NCBI GenBank assembly: GCA_049515555.1
Contig: JBEKTY010000107.1
Span: 1-27,433, forward strand
DNA: 27,433 nt
Reading direction: 5' to 3'
DNA from: JBEKTY01 sp049515555
Lineage (GTDB): Bacteria; Planctomycetota; Planctomycetia; Pirellulales; Thermoguttaceae
Below the pieces are notes generated by a model. The model was given only the letters and a program-made list of their open reading frames with translations, was not told the origin of the DNA and did no database searches. Shown here in pieces: positions 1 to 7,599 of this stretch; positions within the stretch are counted from its first letter, which is position 1, and every line of letters starts with the position of its first letter. Made by a program: the position numbers and the translations under genes.

Positions 1-180
1 TTGAAGTTCGAGCAGCAGTCGTTGACATCTTTTGCCGGGCTGGTAATCCTTCAGCAGTTCTTCGCCGTGCTGCGGTTGAAGGCCCGCCTGGCACGTTGCT
101 TCGCCCATCAGACGCTGGGAAAAGTCTTCAGCCGGGCCACGCTGTTCCTGCAATTGATACTCCATTTGCTGTTGGGATAG
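1..180 (+). pseudogene. IS1380-like transposase, N-terminal fragment (cut by window edge, then stop)
   Basis: Frame 1 from the first base is open for 59 codons and ends at a TAG at 178-180. The translation has the order seen at the start of planctomycete IS1380-type transposases: a SLTSFAGLVILQQFF segment, an Arg/Leu-rich ARLARCF stretch, then a hydrophobic stretch ending LILHLLLG. In family members I recall, the chain continues with FRRLRD and the catalytic DDE domain; here the stop replaces it. No terminal inverted repeat or target duplication is visible. I read it as the dead remnant of an insertion sequence. The opposite strand is also open from an ATG at 249 to the edge, but it has no ribosome binding site and no family resemblance that I recognise. 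Confidence 0.6.
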
Positions 181-541
181 AACCTTGCAAGCACGTTTGA
201 ACTCATTGACATTCGTATCGATTATGGGCCAGAAAACATGCTTCTCCATCAAACGATCGTTTCGAGACGCAAGCCCGGCGGCCCAATCCATACTCAAAGA
301 CCCCGCTGGCGGAGGGCCGCGGTAGCAACGCAGGTCGGGCATTCTGTGCCTGACAATATCATCCCGCCCCCGAATGCTGTCAACCGGGAGGCTTGCGGAA
401 CCTAGTCTCAAGGCGCGGAGTGCCCGGGCGCGCGGCCCCGGCTATGCAGCCTCAGTATACCACCGATTGACGAGCCAGCCGCTCGCGCGGCGGCAACTCG
501 GCTCTTTTCCGACCCCCGGGCGAGATCGGGTCGAAGCCCTG
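181..541. other. Intergenic region without a recognised gene
   Basis: This stretch lies between the transposase remnant and the 3' end of the YncE-like gene. It is less GC-rich at its left end, consistent with insertion-sequence debris, and becomes GC-rich near 400. I see no supported reading frame, no strong palindrome with a U tract and no promoter I would defend. Confidence 0.5.
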
Positions 542-1582
542 CTACTTCCCGGCCGCCCGCACTATCAGGATCATGAACGAGCCGGGCTGCGCGAGGGGCC
601 GCGACTTCCCGCTGCCGCCGCCGGTCAACTCCGCCGTGGGCAGATAGAGCGTGTGCGTGGTCGGATCGAGGCCCATCGTCTTGGCGCCCGGCTTTGTCGC
701 CAGCGTTTGCACGATCGCGAATTCGCCGGGCGCGGTCTCGCGGGCGACGGCCAGCGTGCCGTCGCGGCAACTGGCGAAGATGTCGCCGTCGAACTGCGTG
801 GCGTCCACCCCGGCGCCGATCGGCAGGTCGGCCAGCACCTTGCCGTCGTCGGCGCTCATGACGATCAGCTTCTGCGGTTTGCGGCAACCGACAAACAGGC
901 GGCGCTTTACGGGATCCATCGACATGCCCACCGGCGCGCCGCCGGGGGCGGTGGGCCACTTGTGGACGACCTTCATCGTCTTGGAGTCGATCACCGCCAC
1001 CTGGTCCTTGTCCACGAGGTTGACATATATCTTGTCCTGGTCGGCGACGAGGAACTCGGGCTTGCCGCCCAGGGCCACCGTCGCGTCGGCCTTGCCGCTC
1101 CGCGGATCGACGTCGGGCGCGATCACGGCCAGCACGTTGGCATCGCCGCACGATACCAGGACTTTGCCACAGCCCGGGTCGTAGATGATGCCGTCGGCAT
1201 CGTCGGCGGCCTTGACCTTGCCCAGCACCTTGTTGCTCTTCAGGTCGAAGATGATTAGCGAGGCGTCCTGGCCGTCGGAGATGAACCCCCGGCCGGCGCT
1301 GGCGACGACGGCCACGCCGTGGTTCCGCCGTTGGCCGGGGATGTCGGCCACGGTCTTGCCGCTGGCGGCGTCAACGACTATCGTGTGCGTGCTGCGGGGG
1401 ACGTACAGCAGCTTGCGCTGGGGATCGACGGTCAGGTAGTCCCAGCCGCCTGCGCCGCCGACGTGGAAGGTCTGGGCGACGCGGTAGGGGCCGGCCGCCG
1501 GCGCCGAGGGCTGCGCCTGGCCAAACGACCCGGCAATGGCGACAATGGACAGCGTGAGAAGGGCGAGCTTCCTGTGCGGCAT
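542..1582 (-). CDS. Secreted YncE-like beta-propeller protein
   Basis: A 346-residue protein with a Sec-type signal peptide (MPHRKLALLTL, hydrophobic to about residue 20, ending near GQAQPSAPA). The rest is a repeated pattern of about 40-45 residues in which a Y/F-V-x-V strand is followed by D-x-x-x-G-K-V, for example IVVDAASGKTVADI, LIIFDLKSNKVLGKV, VAVIDSKTMKVVHKW and LIVMSADDGKVLADL. This is typical of the YncE/YVTN seven-bladed propeller family, which lacks a conserved catalytic site and usually serves binding in the periplasm or at the surface. The ATG at 1582 has a strong GGAGG 6 nt upstream. It is divergent from the GH51-like gene, with about 100 bp between the starts, so the two may share a control region. 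The ligand is unknown. Confidence 0.85.
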   Translation of the reverse strand: MPHRKLALLTLSIVAIAGSFGQAQPSAPAAGPYRVAQTFHVGGAGGWDYLTVDPQRKLLYVPRSTHTIVVDAASGKTVADIPGQRRNHGVAVVASAGRGFISDGQDASLIIFDLKSNKVLGKVKAADDADGIIYDPGCGKVLVSCGDANVLAVIAPDVDPRSGKADATVALGGKPEFLVADQDKIYVNLVDKDQVAVIDSKTMKVVHKWPTAPGGAPVGMSMDPVKRRLFVGCRKPQKLIVMSADDGKVLADLPIGAGVDATQFDGDIFASCRDGTLAVARETAPGEFAIVQTLATKPGAKTMGLDPTTHTLYLPTAELTGGGSGKSRPLAQPGSFMILIVRAAGK

Positions 1583-1684
1583 GGGAACCTCCAGGGGCGT
1601 GGGAAACAGGGTCGAAGGGAACGGCCTCCATGATGATGCTTCCTATGGAAAAAGCAAGATGATCAACCGGAAAAGGACCAACCG

Positions 1685-3643
1685 ATGAGTTCCTTGAAAA
1701 CACTACTGAAGTCTGCAATCCTGTGGGCTGCGTTTGCCTCTCTGGCCGGCGCGGAAGGCCAGGAGGCCCGCATCGCCGTGCAAGCCGATCAGGTCGTGGG
1801 GCGCGTCTCACGCTACCTGACCGGGGCGTGCATCGAGGACGTGAATCACGAAATCTATGGCGGAATCTATAGCCAGATGATCTTCGGCGAGAGTTTCCAG
1901 GAACCGCCTGCGTCGCCGTCGGGCAAGGCTTTCCAGATCAGCGGTATGTGGCGGGCCGCTGGGCGCGGCACCGCGACGGGCCGCTTCGCGCTCGTTTCCG
2001 AGCGACCGTTCGTTGGCCGGCAAGCACAGCAAGTGAGTTTCGATTCGGGCAGCGGCCAATGGGGCATCGAGAACCAGGGCCTCAACCGCTGGGGGCTGAA
2101 TCTCGTCGCCGGGAAGCCTTATGAAGGCTACGTGTGGGTGCGGGCGGAGAAACCCGCCACGCTCTATGCGGCCCTGGAAAGCCGCGACGGCACGCAACTC
2201 TACGCCGAGGCGCCGCTGGCCGTGGCGGGCAACGCTTGGCAGCGGCTCGACTTTACGCTGACGCCCAGCGCCGCCGACAAAGCCGGGCGATTCGCGCTGA
2301 AGTTGAAGCAGCCGGGCTCGATCGTGCTGGGGCACGCCTTTCTGCAACCCGGCCCGTGGGGCCGATTCAAGGGCCTGCCCGTCCGCCGCGACGTGGCCGA
2401 GGGGCTTATGGCCCAAGGCATTACCGTTCTGCGCTACGGCGGTTCGATGGTCAACAGCGGCGGATACAAATGGAAGCAGATGATCGGCCCGCGCGACCGC
2501 CGCCCGCCGTATGCCGGCACCTGGTATCGCTATTCCTCCAACGGCTGGGGCATTGTGGACTTCATGGCCTTCTGCGAGGCGGCGGGCTTCCAGTACGTAC
2601 CCGCCTTCAACCTGGGCGAGACGCCGCAGGACATGGCCGACTTCATGCAGTACGCCAAGGGACCGGCGGACAGCGAGTGGGGCCGCCGCCGCGCGGCCGA
2701 CGGCCATCCGCAGCCCTACCGCCTGCGCTACCTGGAACTGGGCAACGAGGAGCGCGTGGACGAGAAATACGCCGCCAGGTTCGAGGCGCTGGCCAAGGCC
2801 GTCTGGGCCCAGGACCCCGAGATCATCCTGGTGGTGGGCGACTTCGCTTATGATCGACCGCTGGCGGATCCCTTCAAGTTCAGCGGCGCGGCCTCGGGCA
2901 TCACCGGCCTGGCCGGACAGCAACGTATTGTGCAACTCGCCAAGCGGCACAACCGCGAGGTATGGTTCGATCTGCACGTGGACACGAATCAGCCCGTGAA
3001 GTTCAATTCCTCGCTCGACGGGATGTTCTCCTTCAGCGATGCCCTGGCGAAGATCGCCGAGGGCGCCCGGCAGAAGGTGGTGGTCTTCGAGTTCAACGCC
3101 GGCAACCACGCGCAGAAGCGTGCCCTGGCAAGCGCGCTGGCGATCAACGCCATCGAGCGCGACGGCCGCACGCCCATCGTCACCTCGGCCAACGGGCTCC
3201 AGCCCGACGGCCAGAACGACAACGGCTGGGACCAGGGCCTCTTGTTCCTCAACCCGTCGCAGGTCTGGCTGCAACCGCCCGGCTACGTAACGCAGATGCT
3301 TTCCCGCAACTACCTGCCGCAACTGGTCAAGTGCCTTGTGACCGGTGCGGAGGGCAGGCTGGACGTAAACGCCAAACGCAGCGACGACGCAGCGGTGCTG
3401 GTCCTGCAGGTGGTGAATTCCAGCTCGCAGGCGGTGGCGGCACAAATCCACCTGGCCGGATTCGTGCCCCACCAGCCGGTAGCGCAAGTGTCGCAGTTGT
3501 CGGCGCCGTTGGAAGCCGTAAACACGGCCGGCGAGCCCAACGCCGTCCGTCCGCAACAAGGCCCCTGGAAACACGGGATCAAGCGCGGCAGCACGAACTA
3601 CGCCTTCCCGCCGCATTCCTTCACCGTGCTGCGACTCGAGTGA
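1685..3643 (+). CDS. Secreted alpha-L-arabinofuranosidase-like glycoside hydrolase (GH51 type)
   Basis: A 652-residue protein with an N-terminal signal peptide (residues 1 to about 24). The segment at residues 44-75 (YLTGACIEDVNHEIYGGIYSQM) matches the start of the GH51 arabinofuranosidase fold, where a G-x-x-x-E-D-x-N-H pattern opens the barrel. A beta-sandwich-like insert of roughly residues 85-225 resembles a carbohydrate-binding module. The candidate acid/base is Glu355 in LELGNEER and the candidate nucleophile is Glu469 in VVFEFNAGNHA; both lie in the usual contexts. The C-terminus is a beta-rich domain ending SFTVLRLE, as in GH51. The family releases terminal arabinofuranose from arabinan or arabinoxylan. 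The actual substrate here is inferred, since planctomycete relatives are diverse. AAAGGA lies 8 nt before the ATG. Confidence 0.82.
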   Translation: MSSLKTLLKSAILWAAFASLAGAEGQEARIAVQADQVVGRVSRYLTGACIEDVNHEIYGGIYSQMIFGESFQEPPASPSGKAFQISGMWRAAGRGTATGRFALVSERPFVGRQAQQVSFDSGSGQWGIENQGLNRWGLNLVAGKPYEGYVWVRAEKPATLYAALESRDGTQLYAEAPLAVAGNAWQRLDFTLTPSAADKAGRFALKLKQPGSIVLGHAFLQPGPWGRFKGLPVRRDVAEGLMAQGITVLRYGGSMVNSGGYKWKQMIGPRDRRPPYAGTWYRYSSNGWGIVDFMAFCEAAGFQYVPAFNLGETPQDMADFMQYAKGPADSEWGRRRAADGHPQPYRLRYLELGNEERVDEKYAARFEALAKAVWAQDPEIILVVGDFAYDRPLADPFKFSGAASGITGLAGQQRIVQLAKRHNREVWFDLHVDTNQPVKFNSSLDGMFSFSDALAKIAEGARQKVVVFEFNAGNHAQKRALASALAINAIERDGRTPIVTSANGLQPDGQNDNGWDQGLLFLNPSQVWLQPPGYVTQMLSRNYLPQLVKCLVTGAEGRLDVNAKRSDDAAVLVLQVVNSSSQAVAAQIHLAGFVPHQPVAQVSQLSAPLEAVNTAGEPNAVRPQQGPWKHGIKRGSTNYAFPPHSFTVLRLE

Positions 3644-3750
3644 CGGGCAACGAGAACACCGAAAGCAGCGACCCCACCGAGTTCACCTCGGTGATGAAGG
3701 AGGCTGGACCGCTAGGAGGCTTCGTCGACGCCTTTTGTGCTTTCGGTACC

Positions 3751-3769
3751 CCGATAGCGAAGCTATCGG
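3751..3769. terminator. Perfect hairpin downstream of the GH51-like gene
   Basis: CCGATAGC at 3751-3758 and GCTATCGG at 3762-3769 form a perfect 8-bp stem with a GAA loop, about 108 nt after the stop codon. There is no U tract, so it may be a transcript-end stabiliser or a repeat-type palindrome rather than a true intrinsic terminator. Confidence 0.35.
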
Positions 3770-3911
3770 TGCCGCCTTGGGGGGATCGTTCCCCGTCTGG
3801 CCCCCCTTGCATAATTCGCGGCGATGGCGATAATAAGAGGGATCATCGGGCCTGGTGCCGAGGTGCTGTTACCAAGCGTTCCACTGATTTCCAGAGGAGA
3901 GAGGGGGGGGT

Positions 3912-4388
3912 ATGTGCAAGGGTTATCGCGGTGCAGGTTGGCTGGCGTGGGCTCTGCTGCCGGTCTTGGGATTGGCCAGTCCGGTGCTGGGCGACACGAA
4001 TTGCGCCAAGGGCACATCCGGTACGGCGTCCGGGCAGAGCAAGAGCACGGGCGCCGCGAAGACGGACCCGGTGGCGGCGGTCTTCGCCCTGCCCAAGGGC
4101 GTGTCGCTGAACGCCAAACAAACGGCGGCCTATAAGAAGCTGAAGGCCGACAACGAGGGCGCCTACCGTGCGGTGGTGCGCGGCATCCAAAGCCCGAACA
4201 AGGAGACGTCGAACAAGGCGCTCAAGCAGGCCTCCGATCTGCGCATCAAGATCAGGGCCGGGATCAGGGACATTCTGGCCATGCCGGTCGTCGATGCGCA
4301 GAATGCGGCGGCCCAAGAGTTCCGCGCCGCGCACACGGCGGTGCGCCGCCTGGGGGACAGCGGCGGCTCCTGCCCCTGCGGCCGCTAA
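3912..4388 (+). CDS. Small secreted protein of unknown function
   Basis: A 158-residue protein whose first 27 residues form a signal peptide (hydrophobic LAWALLPVLGLASPVLG). A Ser/Thr/Gly/Lys-rich linker of about 25 residues follows, then a helix-rich, strongly charged segment from about residue 55 to 145. The last residues are CPCGR, and a further Cys lies just after the predicted cleavage site, so a disulfide is possible. A purine-rich run with eight consecutive Gs ends one base before the ATG and could serve as a ribosome binding site. I do not recognise a family. It sits between two carbohydrate-active genes on the same strand and may be secreted with them, but nothing in the sequence gives a function. 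Confidence 0.6.
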   Translation: MCKGYRGAGWLAWALLPVLGLASPVLGDTNCAKGTSGTASGQSKSTGAAKTDPVAAVFALPKGVSLNAKQTAAYKKLKADNEGAYRAVVRGIQSPNKETSNKALKQASDLRIKIRAGIRDILAMPVVDAQNAAAQEFRAAHTAVRRLGDSGGSCPCGR

Positions 4389-4395
4389 CGCCGTG

Positions 4396-4442
4396 TTGGC
4401 AGTTGTCGGTTGACGGTTGACGGTTGTCAGTTGACGGCTGTC
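4396..4442. repeat. Short tandem repeat of GTTGTCAGTTGACGG-like units
   Basis: Overlapping copies of GTTGTCGGTTGACGGTTG and close variants follow the stop codon of the small secreted protein. The same word family, in the opposite orientation, reappears at 22144-22236. Confidence 0.75.
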
Positions 4443-4451
4443 GGCGGGTGC

Positions 4452-4476
4452 CATGCCCACGCTCGCCGTGGGCATG
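4452..4476. repeat. Perfect 10-bp inverted repeat (CATGCCCACG)
   Basis: CATGCCCACG at 4452-4461 and CGTGGGCATG at 4467-4476 enclose a 5-nt loop. It may act as a 3' hairpin for the preceding gene, but the lack of a U tract and the neighbouring palindromes suggest an extragenic repeat element. Confidence 0.7.
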
Positions 4477-4484
4477 AGAATTTG

Positions 4485-4585
4485 TAGGGTGGGTCGAGCG
4501 CCAGCGAGCCCCACCAGCAGTTCTTCGCCGATTCTGGTGGGGCTCGCTCGGGCTCGACCCACCCTGCTTTGCTCGACCCACCCTA
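4485..4585. repeat. REP-like inverted pair (GGTCGAGCG..AGCGAGCCCCACC)
   Basis: GGGTGGGTCGAGCGCCAGCG followed by AGCCCCACC is repeated in inverted orientation at about 4532-4566, after a spacer of about 20 nt, with a further partial copy (GCTCGACCCACCCTA) at about 4570-4585. Related units occur at 7042-7067, about 23273-23300, 24460-24485 and 24561-24584. This is the architecture of REP/BIME-type extragenic palindromes. Confidence 0.8.
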
Positions 4586-4621
4586 CTTTGGTTTTCCGCA
4601 ATACGAGCCAAGGAACTCCGC

Positions 4622-7015
4622 ATGGCCGCGTCTGTGCTGAGTGTGCTCTTCACGCTGGCCGTGGCCGCGGCCGAGCCGCCGAACCTCATCGTCAACGGCG
4701 GCTTCGAGCAAGGACTGGCCGGCTGGAGCGAGCTGTGGACGCGGACGCCGGGCGGGAGGCTCACGCTGGACCGGCAGGAGCGGCACGGCGGGGAGCAGGC
4801 CGCCCGGGTCGAGCACACCGGCCGGGAGGACTGGAGCCTTGCTCAGTTGCGGCCTATCGAGGTAAGCCCCGGCCAGTGTTACGAGCTGAGCGGCTGGGTC
4901 CGCGTGCGGGGCGGGGGCGATACCACGCTGTGCGTCACGCCCCGCGACCGCCAGGGCCAGGTCATCGACTGGATCTTCGCCGGGCAGACGACCCGCGTCA
5001 CCGACGGTTGGCGGCAGCTCCGCGCGCGGTTCGTCGTGCCGCGGGCCGCCACGAGCATACAGCCGCGGCTGATCGGCACGGGCGCGGCGACGGTGTGGCT
5101 GGACGACGTGCGGCTGGTGCTCCGGGGGAGCCTGGACGAGCTGCGGCGCAAGGACCTGCCCCCCGTGTTGCGGGCCGAGAGCCCGCATTTGTCGGCCGCC
5201 CTGGACACGGCCGACGGCAGCCTGACGGTGACCGACCGCCGCGGCGGCCGCCGCTGGGCGCAACGGGCCCGCAGCCCGATCGTCGTGCTGGATGCCAAGG
5301 CGGCGCCGGGCGGCTTCGACCTCCGGCTATTGGACCCGGTGAGCATGCTCCGCCTGGCGGCCAGCGTCCGGCTGGACGAGCGGCGGCCGGAGATTTCCGT
5401 CGCGCTTTCGCTCGAGCTGAAGGGCACAGCCCTGGTTCCGCTCGACGAGAAGCGGGACGGTCCGCCTGAAGCGACGGCCCACTCCTGGGCCTTCCCGCAG
5501 CCCTTCCTGACCGACCGCCAGACGCTGCTCATCCTGCCGCTGAACGAGGGCATCAGCTACCCGGCCGACGACCAGGGGATCGAGCCGGCCTACCATTATT
5601 TCTACGGCGGCCACGGCCTGTGCATGGGCTGGTACGGGCAGAGCGACGGCCGGGCAGGCGTGATGACCATCGTCGAGTCGCCCGACGACGCGGGCGTGCG
5701 GCTCTTCCGCCAGGGCGGCCTGCTGGCACTGGCGCCCGAGTGGGAGCCGCAGCGGGGGCAGTTCGGCTACGCCCGCCGGCTGCGCTGGGTGTTCCTCGAC
5801 GGCGGCGGCTACGTGGCCATGTGCAAACGCTACCGGCAGCAGGCCGCCGAGAAGGGTTTGCTCCGCACGCTTTCCGACAAGCGGGCGGCCAATCCGAACG
5901 TGGACCTGCTGGTGGGCGCCGTCAACGTCTGGTGCTGGGACCCGGACGCCGTGGGCATCTGCCGCCAGATGCTCGCCGCCGGCATCGACCGCATCCTGTG
6001 GAGCAACCGCGCGGAGCCGGCGACCCTTGGCCAGCTCAACGCCCTGGGCGTGCTGACCAGCCGCTACGACATCTACCAGGACGTCATGGACCCGGCGAAC
6101 TTCCCCAAGCTGCGTTGGGTCCATTCCGATTGGACGACCGCCGGCTGGCCCAAGGACTTGATGCTGGATGCCGGCGGCCGCTGGATTCCGGGCTGGGAGG
6201 TGGAGGGCAAGGACGGGCAGTGGTATCCCTGCGGCGTGCTCTGCGACCGGCGGGCCCCGGACTACGCCCGGCGGCGGATCGGCGAAGAGCTGAAGACCCA
6301 CCCCTACCGCTGCCGGTTCATCGACACGACGACGGCCGCGCCGTGGCGCGAGTGCTACCACCCGGAGCATCCCCTGACCCGCTCCGAGAGCCGCCATTGG
6401 AAGATGGAATTGTTGCGGCTGGTGAGCGAGGATTACCGGCTGGTGACGGGCAGCGAGACGGGCCACGAGGCGGCGGTGCCCTATGTGCACTACTTCGAGG
6501 GCATGCTCAGCCTGGGGCCGTACCGCGTGCCCGACGCCGGCCGCGACATGCAGCGGATCTGGCCCGTAGTGCCCCCGCCGGTAGCGAAGTTCCAGACCGG
6601 CCACTTCTATCGACTGCCGCTGTGGGAACTCGTGTTCCACGACTGCCTGGTGGCCCACTGGTACTGGGGCGACTACAACAACAAGCTGCCGGCGGTCTGG
6701 GCGCGGCGGGACCTGTGGAACGCCCTGTACGGCACGCCGCCCATGTTCATGTTCACCCGCCAGGCGTGGCAGGCCCAGCGGGAGCGGTTCGTCGAGAGCT
6801 ATCGCACGGCCGCCGCGGTGGCCCGGGCCACGGGCTACGCCCAGATGCTCGCGCACCGCTGGCTGACGCCGGACCACGCCGTGCAAGAGACGCGCTTCGG
6901 CGGCGGGGTGACGGTGACGGTCAATTTCGGCCCGCAGCCCTACGCCCTGCCGGGCGGCGGGGAGCTTGGGCCGCTGGCACACCGCGTGGATGGCCCCGGC
7001 GGAGCGGCCCGATAA
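4622..7015 (+). CDS. Secreted CBM-bearing glycoside hydrolase-like protein
   Basis: A 797-residue protein. Residues 1-18 form a signal peptide. Residues 20-165 are a jelly-roll carbohydrate-binding module of the CBM4/9 type, from NLIVNGGFEQGLAGW to ATVWLDDVRL. A beta-rich domain spans about 190-420. A probable TIM barrel of about 425-700 has regularly spaced Asp/Trp strands, including VWCWDPDAV, RFIDTTTAAPW and FHDCLVAHWYWGDYNNKLP. The barrel resembles the family around GH101 and DUF5696 in planctomycetes and other polymer degraders, but I cannot fix the family or the catalytic residues by eye; Asp in FIDTTT is one candidate. A beta-sandwich tail follows. AAGGA lies 8 nt before the ATG. Its position two genes after the GH51-like enzyme suggests joint glycan use. 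Confidence 0.7.
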   Translation: MAASVLSVLFTLAVAAAEPPNLIVNGGFEQGLAGWSELWTRTPGGRLTLDRQERHGGEQAARVEHTGREDWSLAQLRPIEVSPGQCYELSGWVRVRGGGDTTLCVTPRDRQGQVIDWIFAGQTTRVTDGWRQLRARFVVPRAATSIQPRLIGTGAATVWLDDVRLVLRGSLDELRRKDLPPVLRAESPHLSAALDTADGSLTVTDRRGGRRWAQRARSPIVVLDAKAAPGGFDLRLLDPVSMLRLAASVRLDERRPEISVALSLELKGTALVPLDEKRDGPPEATAHSWAFPQPFLTDRQTLLILPLNEGISYPADDQGIEPAYHYFYGGHGLCMGWYGQSDGRAGVMTIVESPDDAGVRLFRQGGLLALAPEWEPQRGQFGYARRLRWVFLDGGGYVAMCKRYRQQAAEKGLLRTLSDKRAANPNVDLLVGAVNVWCWDPDAVGICRQMLAAGIDRILWSNRAEPATLGQLNALGVLTSRYDIYQDVMDPANFPKLRWVHSDWTTAGWPKDLMLDAGGRWIPGWEVEGKDGQWYPCGVLCDRRAPDYARRRIGEELKTHPYRCRFIDTTTAAPWRECYHPEHPLTRSESRHWKMELLRLVSEDYRLVTGSETGHEAAVPYVHYFEGMLSLGPYRVPDAGRDMQRIWPVVPPPVAKFQTGHFYRLPLWELVFHDCLVAHWYWGDYNNKLPAVWARRDLWNALYGTPPMFMFTRQAWQAQRERFVESYRTAAAVARATGYAQMLAHRWLTPDHAVQETRFGGGVTVTVNFGPQPYALPGGGELGPLAHRVDGPGGAAR

Positions 7016-7030
7016 CCCCGCCAGGTGCGA

Positions 7031-7537
7031 TCATGCAGGATGGGGTCGAGCGGAGCGAGCCCCACCGGCAGGCAAGTGAGAGGTGGCGGGATGCAGACGA
7101 GCGGCATCCGCGTCGCGTAGCGACGCCATGATGGCGTAGTTATCACGGCGTTTGTAGTGGCCAATCATCGCCCCGCCGGCACAAGGCCGGCGGTGGCGTT
7201 CACAACCAGCCGCAAAGCGCGAAAGTATTCGCTGAGTTTCATGCTCTTGCCCATGATTCGCTCCTCGGGTGATCTGAGCGGTCGTTTGGGGCGATGCCAC
7301 GTTTACGTTATTTCTTGATGGCTTCCTGGCCTTCTTCCTGTTGCGAGGCACATCGGACACACTGTGCTGCATAAGGTACTTGTGGTACCTGGAGAGCGGC
7401 TCTTCGTGAACTCTCGGAATGTGACTCACCGAACCAAGGGCCTTGGTGATTCGATCCTTTCGCGTGAGTTCCGGGCAGGATTCGGGAACGACTTTGATGC
7501 CATTCCTATGGGCATCAGCAACAGTGGGAAGCTGCAC
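7031..7537 (-). CDS. Possible hypothetical protein with GTG start; 3' end runs into repeats
   Basis: Downstream of the histidine kinase on the same strand, a GTG at 7537 is preceded by GGAGGTGA at ideal spacing and opens a frame of 168 codons. The first 85 or so residues look protein-like (VQLPTVADAHRNGIKVV, then a basic ARKPSRNN stretch). The rest reads through a palindromic region and the REP unit at 7042-7067, so the true protein is either shorter, broken, or extended into repeat DNA. I recognise no family. The strong ribosome binding site supports translation of the beginning; the long tail is doubtful. A competing small frame starts inside it at 7254. Confidence 0.3.
   Translation of the reverse strand: MQLPTVADAHRNGIKVVPESCPELTRKDRITKALGSVSHIPRVHEEPLSRYHKYLMQHSVSDVPRNRKKARKPSRNNVNVASPQTTAQITRGANHGQEHETQRILSRFAAGCERHRRPCAGGAMIGHYKRRDNYAIMASLRDADAARLHPATSHLPAGGARSARPHPA
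7042..7067. repeat. REP-like unit
   Basis: GGGGTCGAGCGGAGCGAGCC followed by CCACC lies just after the stop of the CBM-bearing protein. It is a single unit of the palindrome family also seen at 4485-4585, about 23273-23300 and 24460-24585. Confidence 0.75.
7165..7254 (-). CDS. 29-residue small ORF with strong ribosome binding site
   Basis: ATG at 7254 is preceded by GAGGAG with 6 nt spacing, the best Shine-Dalgarno in this part of the window. The frame encodes a 29-residue peptide starting MGKSMKLSEYFRALRLVVNA and ending VPAGR: basic and amphipathic, with a short hydrophobic patch. It overlaps the tail of the longer doubtful frame in a different register. A real microprotein or a leader peptide is possible. 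There is no family assignment, and the length alone cannot exclude chance. Confidence 0.35.
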   Translation of the reverse strand: MGKSMKLSEYFRALRLVVNATAGLVPAGR

Positions 7538-7569
7538 CGTCTCACCTCCATGCGTAAGGACGTCGAAAC

Positions 7570-7590
7570 TTTCCGTGCCTGGATTCCGAA
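7570..7590. repeat. Copy of a 20-bp dispersed repeat
   Basis: TTCCGTGCCTGGATTCCGAA is identical here and at 8921-8940. In each place it lies on the minus strand between the 3' end of one gene and the ribosome binding site of the next. The second copy is joined to the 73-bp repeat at 8941-9016. Confidence 0.8.
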
Positions 7591-7599
7591 AGGCTCTTG

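Noticed and set aside
1..249. Open frame on the minus strand from an ATG at 249 to the left edge
   Set aside because: It has no ribosome binding site and no recognisable family, and the opposite frame reads as an IS1380-like transposase.
374..1258. Long plus-strand frame opposite the YncE-like gene
   Set aside because: Arg/Gly/Ala-rich shadow frame typical of high-GC DNA; the minus-strand frame has a signal peptide, repeats and a good ribosome binding site.
1808..3616. 602-codon minus-strand frame opposite the GH51-like gene
   Set aside because: It lies fully antisense to a gene with clear catalytic motifs, and the product is His/Arg/Gly-rich without any domain pattern.
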